Below are positions 45,501 through 58,015 of a stretch of 64,000 nt of DNA, piece by piece. Numbering within the stretch: position 1 is the stretch's first letter; each line of letters starts with the position of its first letter. A program made the translations under genes and the position numbers. The notes under the pieces are model-generated. The model did not search any database. It was not told the origin of the DNA and saw nothing but the letters and a program-made list of their open reading frames with translations. The stretch lies in NCBI RefSeq assembly GCF_943913955.1, contig NZ_CALUAE010000025.1, positions 1 through 64,000 of the forward strand. The letters are read 5' to 3'. The DNA is from Mycolicibacterium bacteremicum. Its GTDB lineage: Bacteria; Actinomycetota; Actinomycetes; Mycobacteriales; Mycobacteriaceae.

Positions 45501-45873
45501 CCTCACCGAACTCGGCCATCACGGTCTCGTCGCCGGTGGCCAGGTCGATGATGTTCACCGCGACCGCGGCGACCATGTAGAGCACCAGGATCCACCAGGC
45601 GATGCTCTTGCGGGCCGCGAGGGCGGCGGCCAGCAGGGCGAGGACGAACGCCCAGGCGAAGCTGGTGTCGGGGAAGTTGAAGAGATAGTCGTTGACGAAT
45701 TCGCGCGGCACCCGGATGACCGACCGCACGAACGGCGAGATGCTCGCCACCAACGACAACGTCGCGATGACGCCGACGATCCATCCCGCCGCGACGGGCA
45801 CCCAGGCGAATCCGGACGGTCGGCGGGGAGCGGGAGAGTGGGCCGACGGGGGCTGCGCGGTGGTGGCCGTCAT
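42529..45873 (-). CDS. lysX: LysX: lysyl-phosphatidylglycerol synthase fused to lysyl-tRNA synthetase
   Basis: 1114 aa. Domains in order: six or so membrane helices (about 20-235) of the MprF type; a DUF2156 aminoacyl-transferase domain (about 240-570; [28 protein letters not shown]); an OB-fold ([20 protein letters not shown]); and a class II synthetase core with motif 2 FRNEG and motif 3 [15 protein letters not shown]. In M. tuberculosis LysX charges tRNA-Lys and transfers lysine to phosphatidylglycerol, protecting against cationic peptides. TATTCT lies 8 nt before the ATG. The Rv1639c-like esterase follows after 41 bp. Confidence 0.97.
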   Translation of the reverse strand: MTATTAQPPSAHSPAPRRPSGFAWVPVAAGWIVGVIATLSLVASISPFVRSVIRVPREFVNDYLFNFPDTSFAWAFVLALLAAALAARKSIAWWILVLYMVAAVAVNIIDLATGDETVMAEFGEVIGLVFHLAAIGFLILARREFWAKVRRGALIKAIGTLLAGMAAGILIGWGLVELFPGSLEPDYRLGYAANRVVAFSGVDADVFDGQHPGVLVRALLGLFGALALMVAAIVLFRSQRATNALTGPDESAIRGLLELYGKNDSLGYFATRRDKSVVFAPNGRAAVTYRVEVGVCLASGDPVGDPKAWPAAIGAWLKLCESYGWAPGVMGASTAAAQAFRDAGLNAIELGDEAILHPDRFKLSGPDMKPVRQAVTRARRAGLTVRIRRHRDLTADAMAMVIARADEWRDTETERGFSMALGRLGDPADGDCLLVEAVTEGGSDGSEDQVVAMLSLVPWGANGVSLDVMRRSPQSPNGTIELMVSELCLQAEDLGISRISLNFAMFRSAFEQGAQLGAGPVARLWRALLVFFSRWWQLETLYRSNMKYQPEWVPRYACYEETREIPRVGVASVIAEGFLVLPFSRRKEHTGEHVAAPKVLVDSGLLHGDGSAPDVSALAEDLPGADENRLPEQVRVRMAKLKALQDNGVDAYPVGEAPSHTVAEALATTAADVTVTVAGRILRLRDYGGVLFAQLRDWSGDVQLLLGESRLTVGHDADFTSAIDLGDLIEVTGTMGRSRSGTPSLLVTRWRLIGKCLRPLPDKWKGLTDPEARVRTRYVDLAINTDARDLITARSRILHAIRETLVGKGFLEVETPILQQIHGGANARPFVTHINAYDLDLYLRIAPELYLKRLCVGGVERVFELGRAFRNEGVDFSHNPEFTLLEAYQAHADYNVWMHGCRQLIQNAAAAANGSQVVMRPGTDGALEAVDISGDWPVKTVHGAVSEALGTQIGPETDLDTLRSLCDGAGVPYLTHWDAGAVVLELYERLVEGQTEQPTFYKDFPTSVSPLTRPHRSIPGVAERWDLVAWGVELGTAYSELTDPVEQRRRLQEQSLLAAGGDPEAMELDEDFLQALEYAMPPTGGLGVGVDRVVMLITGRSIRETLPFPLAKPR

Positions 45874-45950
45874 ATCGCGCGAGAATATGCGCTTACCGGC
45901 TCACATGGGTGTTTCTGCGGACTCCTGAGCGCGGCGGGTGTCGAGCCGCC

Positions 45951-46310
45951 TCACCAGACCGGGCCGGTGTATTTCTCGCCGGGCCCGTGCCCCGGTTCCT
46001 CCGGCGCGGCGCTGGCCTCGCGGAATGCCAGTTGCAGGCTCTTCAGCCCGTCCCGCAGCGGGCCGGCGTGCAGGCCCAGGAACTCTGCCGAGGAGGTCAC
46101 CAGACCCGCCAGCGCGGTGATGAGCCGGCGGGCCTCGTCGAGGTCGCGGTGCGGGCTGTCGTCGGGATCCGCGGCGCCCAGGCCCAGCTTCTCGGCGGCC
46201 GCACTCATCAACATGACGGCCGAGCGGGTGATCACCTCGACCGCCGGGATCTCCGCGAGCTCTCTGATCTGCGGGTCTTCGGCGGACTGGGTTTTCTGAT
46301 CGTCGGTCAT
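45951..46310 (-). CDS. DUF1844 family protein
   Basis: 119 aa, soluble and helical: IPAVEVITRSAVMLMSAAAE and DEARRLITALAGLVTSSAEF match the DUF1844 pattern. Function unknown. The ATG at 46310 matches the family start MTDDQKT-type; codons up to 46571 belong to the infC leader and are not used. It is divergent from infC. Its stop is 77 bp upstream of the lysX start on the same strand, so it could feed transcription into lysX. Confidence 0.85.
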   Translation of the reverse strand: MTDDQKTQSAEDPQIRELAEIPAVEVITRSAVMLMSAAAEKLGLGAADPDDSPHRDLDEARRLITALAGLVTSSAEFLGLHAGPLRDGLKSLQLAFREASAAPEEPGHGPGEKYTGPVW

Positions 46311-46316
46311 GCCTGA

Positions 46317-46594
46317 TAGAGTGGCACGATCGACCGTCCCGGCGAACGCCAGGGACAGTAAGTGGAGTCCCGCTCCCACCGCTGACCGTACCGGTCCAGC
46401 GGTCCGGTCACAGGCATCTGCGGATGCCCTGTTCTGCGCATGCGCAGGCGGCGTGAGCCGTGATCGGTCGGCACGGGCCCTGCTATATGCAGGGCCTTTC
46501 TGTTCGGAAGAACAGAGCTGCTGATGGCGTTGGACTCCCTGCTGGCCCGGCCTTCCACACGGTCGTGGCACGAGCAGACAACGTAGGAGGCCCC
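46317..46594 (+). ncRNA. Structured leader RNA of infC-rpmI-rplT
   Basis: A TAGAGT -10 at 46317-46322 would start a leader of about 265 nt. It holds four hairpins: 46379-46402 (CCGCTGACC with GGTCCAGCGG, one bulge), 46413-46428 (GGCATC/GATGCC), the self-complementary 46434-46447, and a terminator-like one at 46476-46496. In Bacillus the same operon has a leader attenuated by L20; a comparable autoregulation here is inferred from position and structure only. Confidence 0.6.
46476..46504 (+). terminator. Terminator-like hairpin inside the infC leader
   Basis: An 8-bp perfect stem GGCCCTGC/GCAGGGCC with TATAT loop, followed by TTTCTGTT. It lies about 100 nt before the infC start, with no plus-strand gene upstream that needs terminating, so it is a candidate attenuator. 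Confidence 0.65.
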
Positions 46595-47203
<609 letters not shown>

Positions 47204-47228
47204 TCACCACCACACGAACTGAGGACAC

Positions 47229-47423
47229 ATGCCCAAGGCAAAGACCCACAGCGGCGCATCCAAGCGCTTCCGCGTCACCGGAAGCGGCAAGGTCGTCCGG
47301 CAGAAGGCCGGCAAGCGCCACCTGCTCGAGCACAAGCCGAGCAAGCAGACCCGTCGCCTCGACGGCCGCACCGTGGTGGCCGCCAACGACACCAAGCGCG
47401 TCAAGAAGCTGCTGAACGGTTAA
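47229..47423 (+). CDS. rpmI: 50S ribosomal protein L35
   Basis: 64 aa, [20 protein letters not shown] and the basic [20 protein letters not shown] are the bL35 signature. It is second in the infC operon, with GAGGA upstream of the ATG and 25 bp after infC. Confidence 0.97.
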   Translation: MPKAKTHSGASKRFRVTGSGKVVRQKAGKRHLLEHKPSKQTRRLDGRTVVAANDTKRVKKLLNG

Positions 47424-47471
47424 TTCCGCTTCACCGACCAACTTTCACCCCGTTAGACAAGGAACACTCTC

Positions 47472-47861
47472 ATGGCACGCGTGAAGCGCGCAGTCAACGC
47501 TCAGAAGAAGCGGCGCACAGTTCTCAAGGCGTCCAAGGGCTATCGCGGACAGCGTTCGCGGCTCTACCGCAAGGCCAAGGAGCAGCAGCTCCACTCGCTC
47601 ACCTACGCCTACCGCGACCGTCGCGCGCGCAAGGGTGAGTTCCGCAAGCTGTGGATCTCGCGTATCAACGCCGCGGCCCGCGCCAACGACATCACCTACA
47701 ACCGCCTGATCCAGGGCCTCAAGGCCGCCGGCGTCGAGGTGGACCGCAAGAACCTGGCCGAGATCGCCGTGAGCGATGCGGCCGCGTTCACCGCGCTGGT
47801 CGAGGTTGCCAAGGCAGCCCTGCCCGAGGATGTCAACGCCCCGTCGGGTGAGGCAGCCTGA
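47472..47861 (+). CDS. rplT: 50S ribosomal protein L20
   Basis: 129 aa. [20 protein letters not shown], the basic [20 protein letters not shown] and [20 protein letters not shown] identify bL20, an early assembly protein that in Bacillus and E. coli also represses its own operon by binding the mRNA. The C-terminal end ([11 protein letters not shown]) is slightly extended. GGAA lies upstream of the ATG. tsnR follows after 8 bp. Confidence 0.98.
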   Translation: MARVKRAVNAQKKRRTVLKASKGYRGQRSRLYRKAKEQQLHSLTYAYRDRRARKGEFRKLWISRINAAARANDITYNRLIQGLKAAGVEVDRKNLAEIAVSDAAAFTALVEVAKAALPEDVNAPSGEAA

Positions 47862-47862
47862 A

Positions 47863-47880
47863 CGCTCCGTTGACGGAGCG
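47863..47880 (+). promoter_or_regulatory. Hairpin holding the tsnR start codon
   Basis: CGCTCCG and CGGAGCG (7 bp) enclose the loop TTGA, whose TTG is the tsnR start. The ribosome finishing rplT two bases upstream would open it, so tsnR is probably translated only by coupling. Confidence 0.5.
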
Positions 47881-48631
47881 GGCTGACCGGGTAGCCGCAG
47901 CCATCAAGCTGCAGCGACCCGCTGAACGTCGCCGCGCCGCACGCTTTCTCGCAGAGGGGCCCAACCTCGTCGAGTCAGCGTTGCGGCGCGGTCTCGTTTC
48001 CGAGGTGTTCGTAACCGCCGATGCCGAGCAGCGTTTCCGCTCGCTGCTCGGTGACACACCGACCTACCTCGTCACCGACAAGGCCGCGAAGGCGTTGTCG
48101 GACACGGTCACCCCGGTCGGGCTGGTCGCCGTCTGCCGGATCCCGGAGGTGACGCTGGCCGAGGTGTTGCAGCAGCCGCGGCTGGTCGCGGTGGCCGTCG
48201 AGACCTCCGATCCGGGTAACGCCGGCACCCTGATCCGGCTTGCCGACGCGATGGGCGCCGATGCGCTGATCCTGGCCGGCAACAGCGTCGACCCGTACAA
48301 CGCGAAATGCCTGCGCTCCTCGGCCGGCAGCATCTTCTCGGTCCCTGTGCTCTCGGCCCCCGACACGGGCGCGCTGATCACACAGCTGGTGCACGCCGAG
48401 CTTGTGGTGATGGCCACGACGCTGGACGGCGAACGGTCGCTGGCCGATCTGGACCTGGCGGTGCCGACCGCCTGGCTGTTCGGCTCGGAGGCGCACGGAC
48501 TGCCTGCCGAAGTCGCCGCAGCCGCCGATGTACGGGTGACAATCCCGATGGCAGGCGGGGCCGAGAGTCTCAATGTGGCCGCCGCCGCGGCGATCTGCCT
48601 CTACGAGAGTTCCCGGGCGCTGTCCTCATAG
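47870..48631 (+). CDS. tsnR: SpoU/TrmH-family rRNA methyltransferase
   Basis: 253 aa. An N-terminal substrate-binding domain (RRAARFLAEGPNLVESALRR) and the knotted SPOUT methyltransferase domain with motif 1 ETSDPGNAGTLIRLADAMGA, motif 2 FGSEAHGLP and motif 3 IPMAGGAESLNVAAAAAICL. It transfers methyl from S-adenosylmethionine to a ribose 2'-OH, probably of 23S rRNA. The start is TTG within a hairpin and without a close ribosome site. It is the last gene of the infC operon, as in M. tuberculosis. Confidence 0.92.
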   Translation: MTERADRVAAAIKLQRPAERRRAARFLAEGPNLVESALRRGLVSEVFVTADAEQRFRSLLGDTPTYLVTDKAAKALSDTVTPVGLVAVCRIPEVTLAEVLQQPRLVAVAVETSDPGNAGTLIRLADAMGADALILAGNSVDPYNAKCLRSSAGSIFSVPVLSAPDTGALITQLVHAELVVMATTLDGERSLADLDLAVPTAWLFGSEAHGLPAEVAAAADVRVTIPMAGGAESLNVAAAAAICLYESSRALSS

Positions 48632-48643
48632 GCGTCCCTCGCC

Positions 48644-48697
48644 GAGATTCACATCACGGACGCTGCGAGGCGAGAATCCGTCCCTGATGTAAATCTC
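48644..48697. repeat. Palindromic element between tsnR and the acyl-CoA dehydrogenase
   Basis: Arms of 19 nt (48644-48662 and 48679-48697) pair at 17 positions; the left arm starts GAGATTCACATCA. It lies between convergent genes and may be a bidirectional terminator, but the low-GC arms look like a mobile or dispersed palindrome. Confidence 0.6.
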
Positions 48698-48705
48698 ACC
48701 GATGC

Positions 48706-49947
48706 TCAGGCGAGCAGCCCCCGGGCCACATGGGTGATCTGCACCTCGTTGGATCCGGCGTAGATCATCAGCGACTTGGCGTCGCGCGCCAGCTGCTCCA
48801 CCCGATACTCGGTCATGTACCCGTTGCCGCCGAACAGCTGGACGGCCTCCATCGCGACATCGGTGGCGGCCTGCGAGCAGTACCACTTGATGGCCGAGGC
48901 CTCGGCCAGCGAGATCGGCGACCCCTGCTGGGCGGACTCGATGACCCGGAACAGCATGTTGCGCACGTTCATCCGGGCCACCTCCATATTGGCCAGCTTG
49001 AGCTGGATCAGCTGGAACTGGCCGATCTCCTTGCCCCACAACACCCGGTTCTTGGCGTAGTCCACCGACAGCCGCAGGCACTCCTCGATGACGCCGAGTG
49101 CCATCGCCGCCACGCCGATCCGTTCGGCCGAGAAGTTGGAGCGGGCACTGTCCCGGCCGTCCCCGGCGGCGCTGTCCTCGGTCTCGCCGAGCAGTCGATC
49201 GCGGCCCAGCCGCACATTGCTGAAGAACAGCTCGCCGGTGCGCGAGGAGTGAATCCCCATCTTCTGGAACGGTTTCGACTGGACGAAGCCCTCCATCCCA
49301 CGGTCGAGCACGAAGGTCAGCACCTTGCGATCGCGCTTGTCGGTGGCTCCGTCGCCCTCGTCGAGCTTGGCGTAGACCACCACCACATCGGCGTCGGGCC
49401 CGTTGGTGATGAACGTCTTCTGCCCGTTGAGGATGTAGTCCTCCCCGTCGCGCACGACATAGGACTTCATGCCGCCGAACGCATCCGAGCCCGAGTCGGG
49501 CTCGGTGATCGCCCACGCGCCGATCTTCTCGTAGGTCACCAGCCCGGGCAGCCAACGCTCCTGCTGGGCCAGCGTTCCGCGGCTCTGGATCGTCGGCACC
49601 GTCAGGCCCAGGCTGACACCGAGCCCGGTGACGATGCCCATCGACACCCGGCACAGCTCGCTGATCAGCACGAAACCCATACCGGCCTGATCCGGGCCGC
49701 CGCCGAACATGCCGCCCGAGGACTTCGGCTGACCGCCGGAGCTGCCATCACGCAGCCGGGACAGCCTGCGCTCCAACGACTCCCGCGCCATGGCATCGAT
49801 ACCGAAGGCTGCGAAGAGCTTGCGGACGATGGGGTAGGGCTCCATATCGCCGCTTTCCAGCGCGTCGACATGCGGCCGGATCTCCTTGTCGACGAACTCA
49901 CGTACCGCATCGCGTACGGCGATGTCGACATCAGACCATTCCAGCAT
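48706..49947 (-). CDS. Acyl-CoA dehydrogenase-like flavoprotein
   Basis: 413 aa with the full ACAD fold: FVLISELCRVSMGIVTGLGV, WAITEPDSGSDAFGGMKSYV, NGQKTFITNGPDADVVVVYA, VLWGKEIGQFQLIQLKLANM and C-terminal VQLFGGNGYMTEYRVEQLAR. The catalytic Glu of MCAD-type enzymes (IYEGT) is Ala here (IYAGS), so the base may come from another residue or the reaction may differ. An acidic/Gly-rich insertion (GGQPKSSGGMFGGG) lies near residue 75. The ATG is 4 nt after the MpaB gene stop; the two form an operon. Confidence 0.88.
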   Translation of the reverse strand: MLEWSDVDIAVRDAVREFVDKEIRPHVDALESGDMEPYPIVRKLFAAFGIDAMARESLERRLSRLRDGSSGGQPKSSGGMFGGGPDQAGMGFVLISELCRVSMGIVTGLGVSLGLTVPTIQSRGTLAQQERWLPGLVTYEKIGAWAITEPDSGSDAFGGMKSYVVRDGEDYILNGQKTFITNGPDADVVVVYAKLDEGDGATDKRDRKVLTFVLDRGMEGFVQSKPFQKMGIHSSRTGELFFSNVRLGRDRLLGETEDSAAGDGRDSARSNFSAERIGVAAMALGVIEECLRLSVDYAKNRVLWGKEIGQFQLIQLKLANMEVARMNVRNMLFRVIESAQQGSPISLAEASAIKWYCSQAATDVAMEAVQLFGGNGYMTEYRVEQLARDAKSLMIYAGSNEVQITHVARGLLA

Positions 49948-49951
49948 CGAG

Positions 49952-50989
49952 TCAGGCAGCCTTCCGTTTGGCGGCCGGGCGCAACCCGGCCAGCGAGAAT
50001 GTGGTGTGCAGCAACGAGCCTGCCCGGTCGAGCAGGGACTTGTGTGGTGGTTGGTAGTGCATGGGCAGGCCGCGCCGGTCGGCCGGCGGCGCCATGAAGC
50101 CGGGCGCCTCCACCAGCGGGGCGTCCGCGGCGAGGCGTCCGCCGGCCCGGCGGTAGGCCGACACCGCCCGCGGGTGCAGCCGGATCTCCTCGGGCACCGC
50201 GATGAAGGCGAGTTCGATCGCCTTGCCGAGCAGTCGCAGGATGATCTCGTCACCGGGTGTCCAGCGCATCCCGGCCTTCTCCCGCAGGGTCGGGTCGAAC
50301 ACCCCCGCGGCCACCCACCGTTGCGCCCCCACCAGTGGTTTGAAGATCTGGTCCCACACCGGGGTCGGCATCAGTACGAACCACGGCTTGGGGATGCGGA
50401 TGCTGAAGATGTCCAGGGTGGCCTGATTGATCTCGAGTTCCTCGCGGCACTTGTGGGCCCAGTAGTCCAGGAAATCCTCCCAGGACGCCGGCACCGGTCG
50501 CATGCTCATCCCGTACATCCGGTACCACTGCACGTGTTCGTCGAAGAGTTGGTGCTTCTCGGCCTCGGTCAGGCCGCCGCAGAAGTACTCGGCGGTCTTG
50601 ATGATCAACATGAAGAACGTGGCGTGCGCCCAGTAGAAGGTCTCCGGATTGAGCGCGTGGTACCGCCGGCCCTGCCCGTCGACACCCTTGATGTCGTGGT
50701 GGAAGCTCTTGATCTGGGCACCGGTGTCGGCTGCGCGGTCCCCGTCGTAGACCACACCCATGATCGGGTACACCGAACGGGCCACCCGCTGCAGCGGCTC
50801 GCGCAGCAGGATCGAATGGTCCTCGACGCCCGCGCCGAGTTCGGGATACATGTTCTGGATCGAGCCGATCCACACGCCCAGCAGGCCGGTGCGCAGGTCG
50901 CCGAAGTACTTCCACGTCAGCGAATCGGGCCCGAGCGGAATCGCCTTCGGGACAGCGGTCGGGTCGGGGCCGGTAGATGCAGCGGTCAT
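49952..50989 (-). CDS. MpaB/DUF2236 family oxygenase (Rv1645c-like)
   Basis: 345 aa, helical. Family features: WKYFGDLRTGLLGVWIGSIQ, VYPIMGVVYDGDRAADTGAQ, FHHDIKGVDGQGRRYHALNP and FYWAHATFFMLIIKTAEYF, whose histidines would ligate a haem as in latex-clearing protein relatives. The substrate is unknown; location next to an acyl-CoA dehydrogenase suggests lipid or isoprenoid breakdown. The ATG at 50989 has GAGGA 5-6 nt upstream; an upstream start at 51034 is less likely. A good sigma-A promoter overlapped by a palindrome lies in front. Confidence 0.85.
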   Translation of the reverse strand: MTAASTGPDPTAVPKAIPLGPDSLTWKYFGDLRTGLLGVWIGSIQNMYPELGAGVEDHSILLREPLQRVARSVYPIMGVVYDGDRAADTGAQIKSFHHDIKGVDGQGRRYHALNPETFYWAHATFFMLIIKTAEYFCGGLTEAEKHQLFDEHVQWYRMYGMSMRPVPASWEDFLDYWAHKCREELEINQATLDIFSIRIPKPWFVLMPTPVWDQIFKPLVGAQRWVAAGVFDPTLREKAGMRWTPGDEIILRLLGKAIELAFIAVPEEIRLHPRAVSAYRRAGGRLAADAPLVEAPGFMAPPADRRGLPMHYQPPHKSLLDRAGSLLHTTFSLAGLRPAAKRKAA

Positions 50990-51029
50990 GGCGTCCTCGT
51001 CGAGCCTTGAAAACCACGGTTGTCCGGCC

Positions 51030-51058
51030 ACCATATGCGTGACAACGCGCGTTGTCTA
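51030..51058 (-). promoter_or_regulatory. Promoter with palindromic operator for the MpaB operon
   Basis: On the minus strand, TAGACA (51053-51058), a 17-bp spacer and TATGGT (51030-51035). A perfect 16-bp palindrome GACAACGCGCGTTGTC (51041-51056) covers the edge of the -35 and most of the spacer, an ideal repressor position (TetR-like size). Confidence 0.65.
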
Positions 51059-51199
51059 TGACACCGGGCGACCCGCTGGCGCGTCGTTATGTGGCGGCGA
51101 TATGGCCGCCGCGCGGCTGTGACCTGGTGGTTCATCGAGGCCACCGCGGTGTGAGCAAGGTCGTCGCGTGACGTCGTTGCCGGTACCGGCGGTGCCACC

Positions 51200-51205
51200 T
51201 AGGGT
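51200..51205 (+). promoter_or_regulatory. -10 box of the cyclase gene (leaderless)
   Basis: TAGGGT, six bases before the GTG at 51212. Confidence 0.55.
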
Positions 51206-51211
51206 GGCGCT

Positions 51212-52111
51212 GTGGATGCCGAATCGTTCGAGGAACGATCCGCACGCCCGGGAGAGTCCAGGCCCTCCGAGGTGCCGCGCCGGCCCGGTCCGTTCGGATG
51301 GCTGTCGGCCACCAACCACAACGCCGATGTCGTCGCCATGATCCGCCGGGCCCGGCGCTCGCTGCCCGGGGATCCCGAGTTCGGTGATCCGCTGTCGACG
51401 GCGGGCGAGGGCGGTCCACGCGCGGCCGCCCGCGCGGCCGATCGGCTCCTGGAGCGCGAAGCGGTGTCCCGTGAGATCAGCCTGGGCGCGCTGCAGGTGT
51501 GGCAGGCGCTGACCGAGCGTGTCTCCGGCAAGCCGGCCAACCGGGAGATGACGCTGGTCTTCACCGACCTGGTCGGTTTCTCGGCATGGTCGCTGCGGGC
51601 CGGTGACGACGCCACCCTGCGTCTGCTGCGCCGCGTCGCCCAGGTGACCGAGCCGCCGCTGCTGGCCCAGGGCGGCCACATCGTGAAGCGGATGGGCGAC
51701 GGCGCCATGGTGGTGTTCTCCGACCCGGCGACGGCCATCCGGGCGGTGCTGGCGGCACTGGACGCGGTCAACACCGTCGAGGTGGACGGTTACACGCCGC
51801 GCATGCGGGCCGGGATCCACACCGGCCACCCGCAGCGCATCGGTTCGGACTGGCTCGGGGTGGACGTCAACATCGCGGCCCGGGTGATGGAGCGCGCCAC
51901 CAAGGGCGGGTTGGTCATCTCGCACACCACGCTGGAGGCCCTCGACGCCGAGCAGTTCGAGGCGCTGGGGATCAGCGCCAAACGGGTCCGCAAGCAGTTG
52001 TTCGCCACCAGGCCCAGCGGGGTGCCCGAGGATCTGGTCATGTACTGGGTGAAGCCGTCACCCCGGTCGACCACCGCGGAGAGAGTGGACGAGGACGCCG
52101 AGGGTGCGTGA
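51212..52111 (+). CDS. Class III adenylate cyclase (Rv1647-like)
   Basis: 299 aa, soluble. An N-terminal helical region of about 110 residues precedes the catalytic domain. Metal-binding Asp119 (LVFTDLVGF) and Asp163 (GDGAMVVF), the base-contacting Lys159 and Asp218, and the transition-state Asn220 and Arg224 (GVDVNIAARV) are all present, so it should be active as a homodimer making cAMP. Orthologous to M. tuberculosis Rv1647, a characterised cyclase. The GTG start is leaderless. Confidence 0.93.
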   Translation: MDAESFEERSARPGESRPSEVPRRPGPFGWLSATNHNADVVAMIRRARRSLPGDPEFGDPLSTAGEGGPRAAARAADRLLEREAVSREISLGALQVWQALTERVSGKPANREMTLVFTDLVGFSAWSLRAGDDATLRLLRRVAQVTEPPLLAQGGHIVKRMGDGAMVVFSDPATAIRAVLAALDAVNTVEVDGYTPRMRAGIHTGHPQRIGSDWLGVDVNIAARVMERATKGGLVISHTTLEALDAEQFEALGISAKRVRKQLFATRPSGVPEDLVMYWVKPSPRSTTAERVDEDAEGA

Positions 52112-53178
<1,067 letters not shown>

Positions 53179-53179
<1 letters not shown>

Positions 53180-55665
53180 TGCGCGTTCCCTACAGCTGGC
53201 TGCGTGACACCGTCCGGCTCGGCGCTCCGGGTTGGGACGTCTCGGTCGACGAGCTGGAGCAGATCCTGATCCGGATCGGTCACGAGGTCGAGGAGATCAT
53301 CCCGGTCGGTCCGGTCACCGGACCGCTGACCGTCGGCCGGGTGGCCGAGATCGAGGAGCTCACCGAGTTCAAGAAGCCGATCCGGGCCTGCAAGGTCGAC
53401 GTCGGCGAACCCGAACCCCGTGACATCGTCTGTGGCGCACAGAACTTCGCCGTCGGCGATCTGGTCGTCGTCGCACTGCCCGGCACCGTCCTGCCCGGTG
53501 ACTTCGAAATCGCCAAGCGCAAGACCTACGGTCGCACCTCCGATGGGATGATCTGCTCGGCCTCCGAGCTCAACCTCGGCGGCGACCACTCCGGCATCAT
53601 GGTGCTGCCGCCCGGTACGGCCGAGCCCGGCGCCTCCGCCATCGACGTGGTCGGCCTCGACGATGTGGTGTTCCATCTGGCGATCACTCCCGATCGCGGC
53701 TACTGCCTGTCGATGCGCGGCCTGGCCCGTGACATCGCCTGTGCCACCGATCTGGCGTTCGTCGACCCGGCCGATATCGCGCCGCTGCCCGTCGAGGGCG
53801 AGGCCTGGCCGCTGACGATCCAGCCGGGTACCGGGGTGCAGCGCTTCGGCCTGCGGCCGGTCACCGGTATCGATCCCACGGCGGTGTCGCCGTGGTGGCT
53901 GCAGCGCCGGCTGCTGCTGTCCGGTATCCGGGCCATCTCGCCGGCGGTCGACGTCACCAACTACGTGATGCTCGAACTGGGCCATCCGATGCACGCCCAC
54001 GACCGGTCGCTGATCACCGGTGGGTTCGATGTGCGCTTCGCCGCGCAGGGCGAGAAGGTCACCACCCTCGACGATGTCACTCGCACGCTGCACGACACCG
54101 ACGTGCTGATCGTCGACGATGTCGCCACCGCCGCCATCGGCGGCGTGATGGGCGCCGGCACCACCGAGGTGCGCTCGACGACCACCGACGTGTTGCTCGA
54201 GGCGGCGGTCTGGGATCCGGCCGCGGTGTCGCGGACCCAGCGCCGGTTGCGGCTGGTCAGCGAGGCCGGCCGGCGCTACGAGCGCACCGTCGATCCGGCC
54301 ATCTCGGTGGCCGCGCTGGACCGCTGCGCCGCCTTGCTCGCCGAAATCGCCGGCGGCACGGTCGATCCCACCCTCACCGACTGGCGGGGCGACCCGCCGC
54401 GCGACGACTGGTCGCCGGCCCCGGTGCGGATGCCCGCCGATCTGCCCGACCGGGTCGCCGGCGTGCGCTACCCGGCGGGTGTCGCCGCCCGTCGGCTCAC
54501 CCAGATCGGCGCCGCGGTCACCGAGTCCGACGGTGTGTTGACCGCGGTCCCCCCGAGCTGGCGGACCGATCTGCGCGAGCCCGCCGATCTGGTGGAGGAG
54601 GTGCTGCGGCTGGAGGGGCTCGACATCATCCCGTCGGTGCTGCCCCTGGCGCCGCCCGGGCGTGGTCTGACACCGGTGCAGAAGCGTCGCCGTGCCGTCG
54701 GCAGATCGCTGGCGCTGGAGGGGTTCGTCGAGGTGTTGCCGACCCCCTTCCTGCCCGCGGGTGTCTTCGACCAGTGGGGTCTTCCCGACGACGACCCGCG
54801 CCGCGCCACGGTGACACTGCTGAACCCGCTGGAGGCGGACCGTCCGCAGCTGGCCAGCACGCTGCTGCCGGGTCTGCTGGAGGCGTTGGCGCGCAACGTG
54901 TCCCGCGGTGCCGTGGACACCTCGCTGTTCGCCGTCTCCCATGTCGCGCTGCAGACCGACGACACCCGCGCGGTGGATCGGATCCCGACCGACCGGCGGC
55001 CGACCGATGAGGAGATCGCCGGCCTCGACCGCTCGCTGCCGCGCCAGCCCGAGCATGTCGGCGTCGTGCTGGCCGGGCTGCGCGAGCCCGCCGGCCCGTG
55101 GGGACCCGGCCGCAAGGTCGAGGCGGCCGACGCCTTCGAGGCGGTGCGGGCCATCGGCCGGGCCGTCGGGGTCGAGCTGACGCTGCGCGCCGCAGCGCAC
55201 CTGCCCTGGCATCCGGGCCGGTGCGCCGAGGTGCTGATCGGTGACACGGCGGTGGGCTACGCCGGCCAGTTGCATCCGGCGGTCATCGAGCGGACCGGGC
55301 TGCCCGCGGGGACGTGCGCGGTGGAACTGAACCTCGACGACATCCCGATCGTCGAGCGGCTGCCCGCGCCGTCGGTATCGCCGTTCCCGGCGGTGTTCCA
55401 GGACATCAGTCTCACCGTCGCCGATGACGTCGCCGCCCAGGCGGTGGTCGACGCGGTCCGTGACGGTGCCGGTGACCTGCTGGAGGACGTCCGGTTGTTC
55501 GATGTCTACACCGGCCCGCAGATCGGGGAGGGGCGCAAATCCCTGACCCTGGCGCTGCGGTTCCGGGCCACGGACCGGACGCTGACCGAGGACGAGGCGA
55601 GCGCCTCCCGGGATGCTGCCGTCGCCGCGGCGGCCGAGCGGGTCGGGGCAGTACAGCGCGCCTGA
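53179..55665 (+). CDS. pheT: Phenylalanyl-tRNA synthetase beta subunit
   Basis: 828 aa. A tRNA-binding OB domain (about 40-155), the B3/B4 editing domain (about 210-380; [20 protein letters not shown]), B5, the catalytic-like core and a C-terminal ferredoxin-fold anticodon-binding domain ([20 protein letters not shown], then [16 protein letters not shown]). It forms the (alpha-beta)2 enzyme with PheS, and edits Tyr-tRNA. Translationally coupled to pheS. Confidence 0.98.
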
Positions 55666-55673
55666 TTCCTCCG

Positions 55674-55733
55674 GCGAGCAGACGCGTGTTCCCCTGGATC
55701 GGCGCAGTTTCAGGGGCGTACGCGTCTGCTCGC
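55674..55733. repeat. Long palindrome between pheT and argC
   Basis: Arms 55674-55696 and 55711-55733 (23 nt, 20 paired) start GCGAGCAGACGCGT. The ends are the same as in the element after rpsA (10395-10454), indicating a family. It may also serve as the pheT terminator. Confidence 0.65.
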
Positions 55734-55754
55734 GAGGGAAGCCGGCTAATGAGT

Positions 55755-58011
<2,257 letters not shown>

Positions 58012-58015
<4 letters not shown>

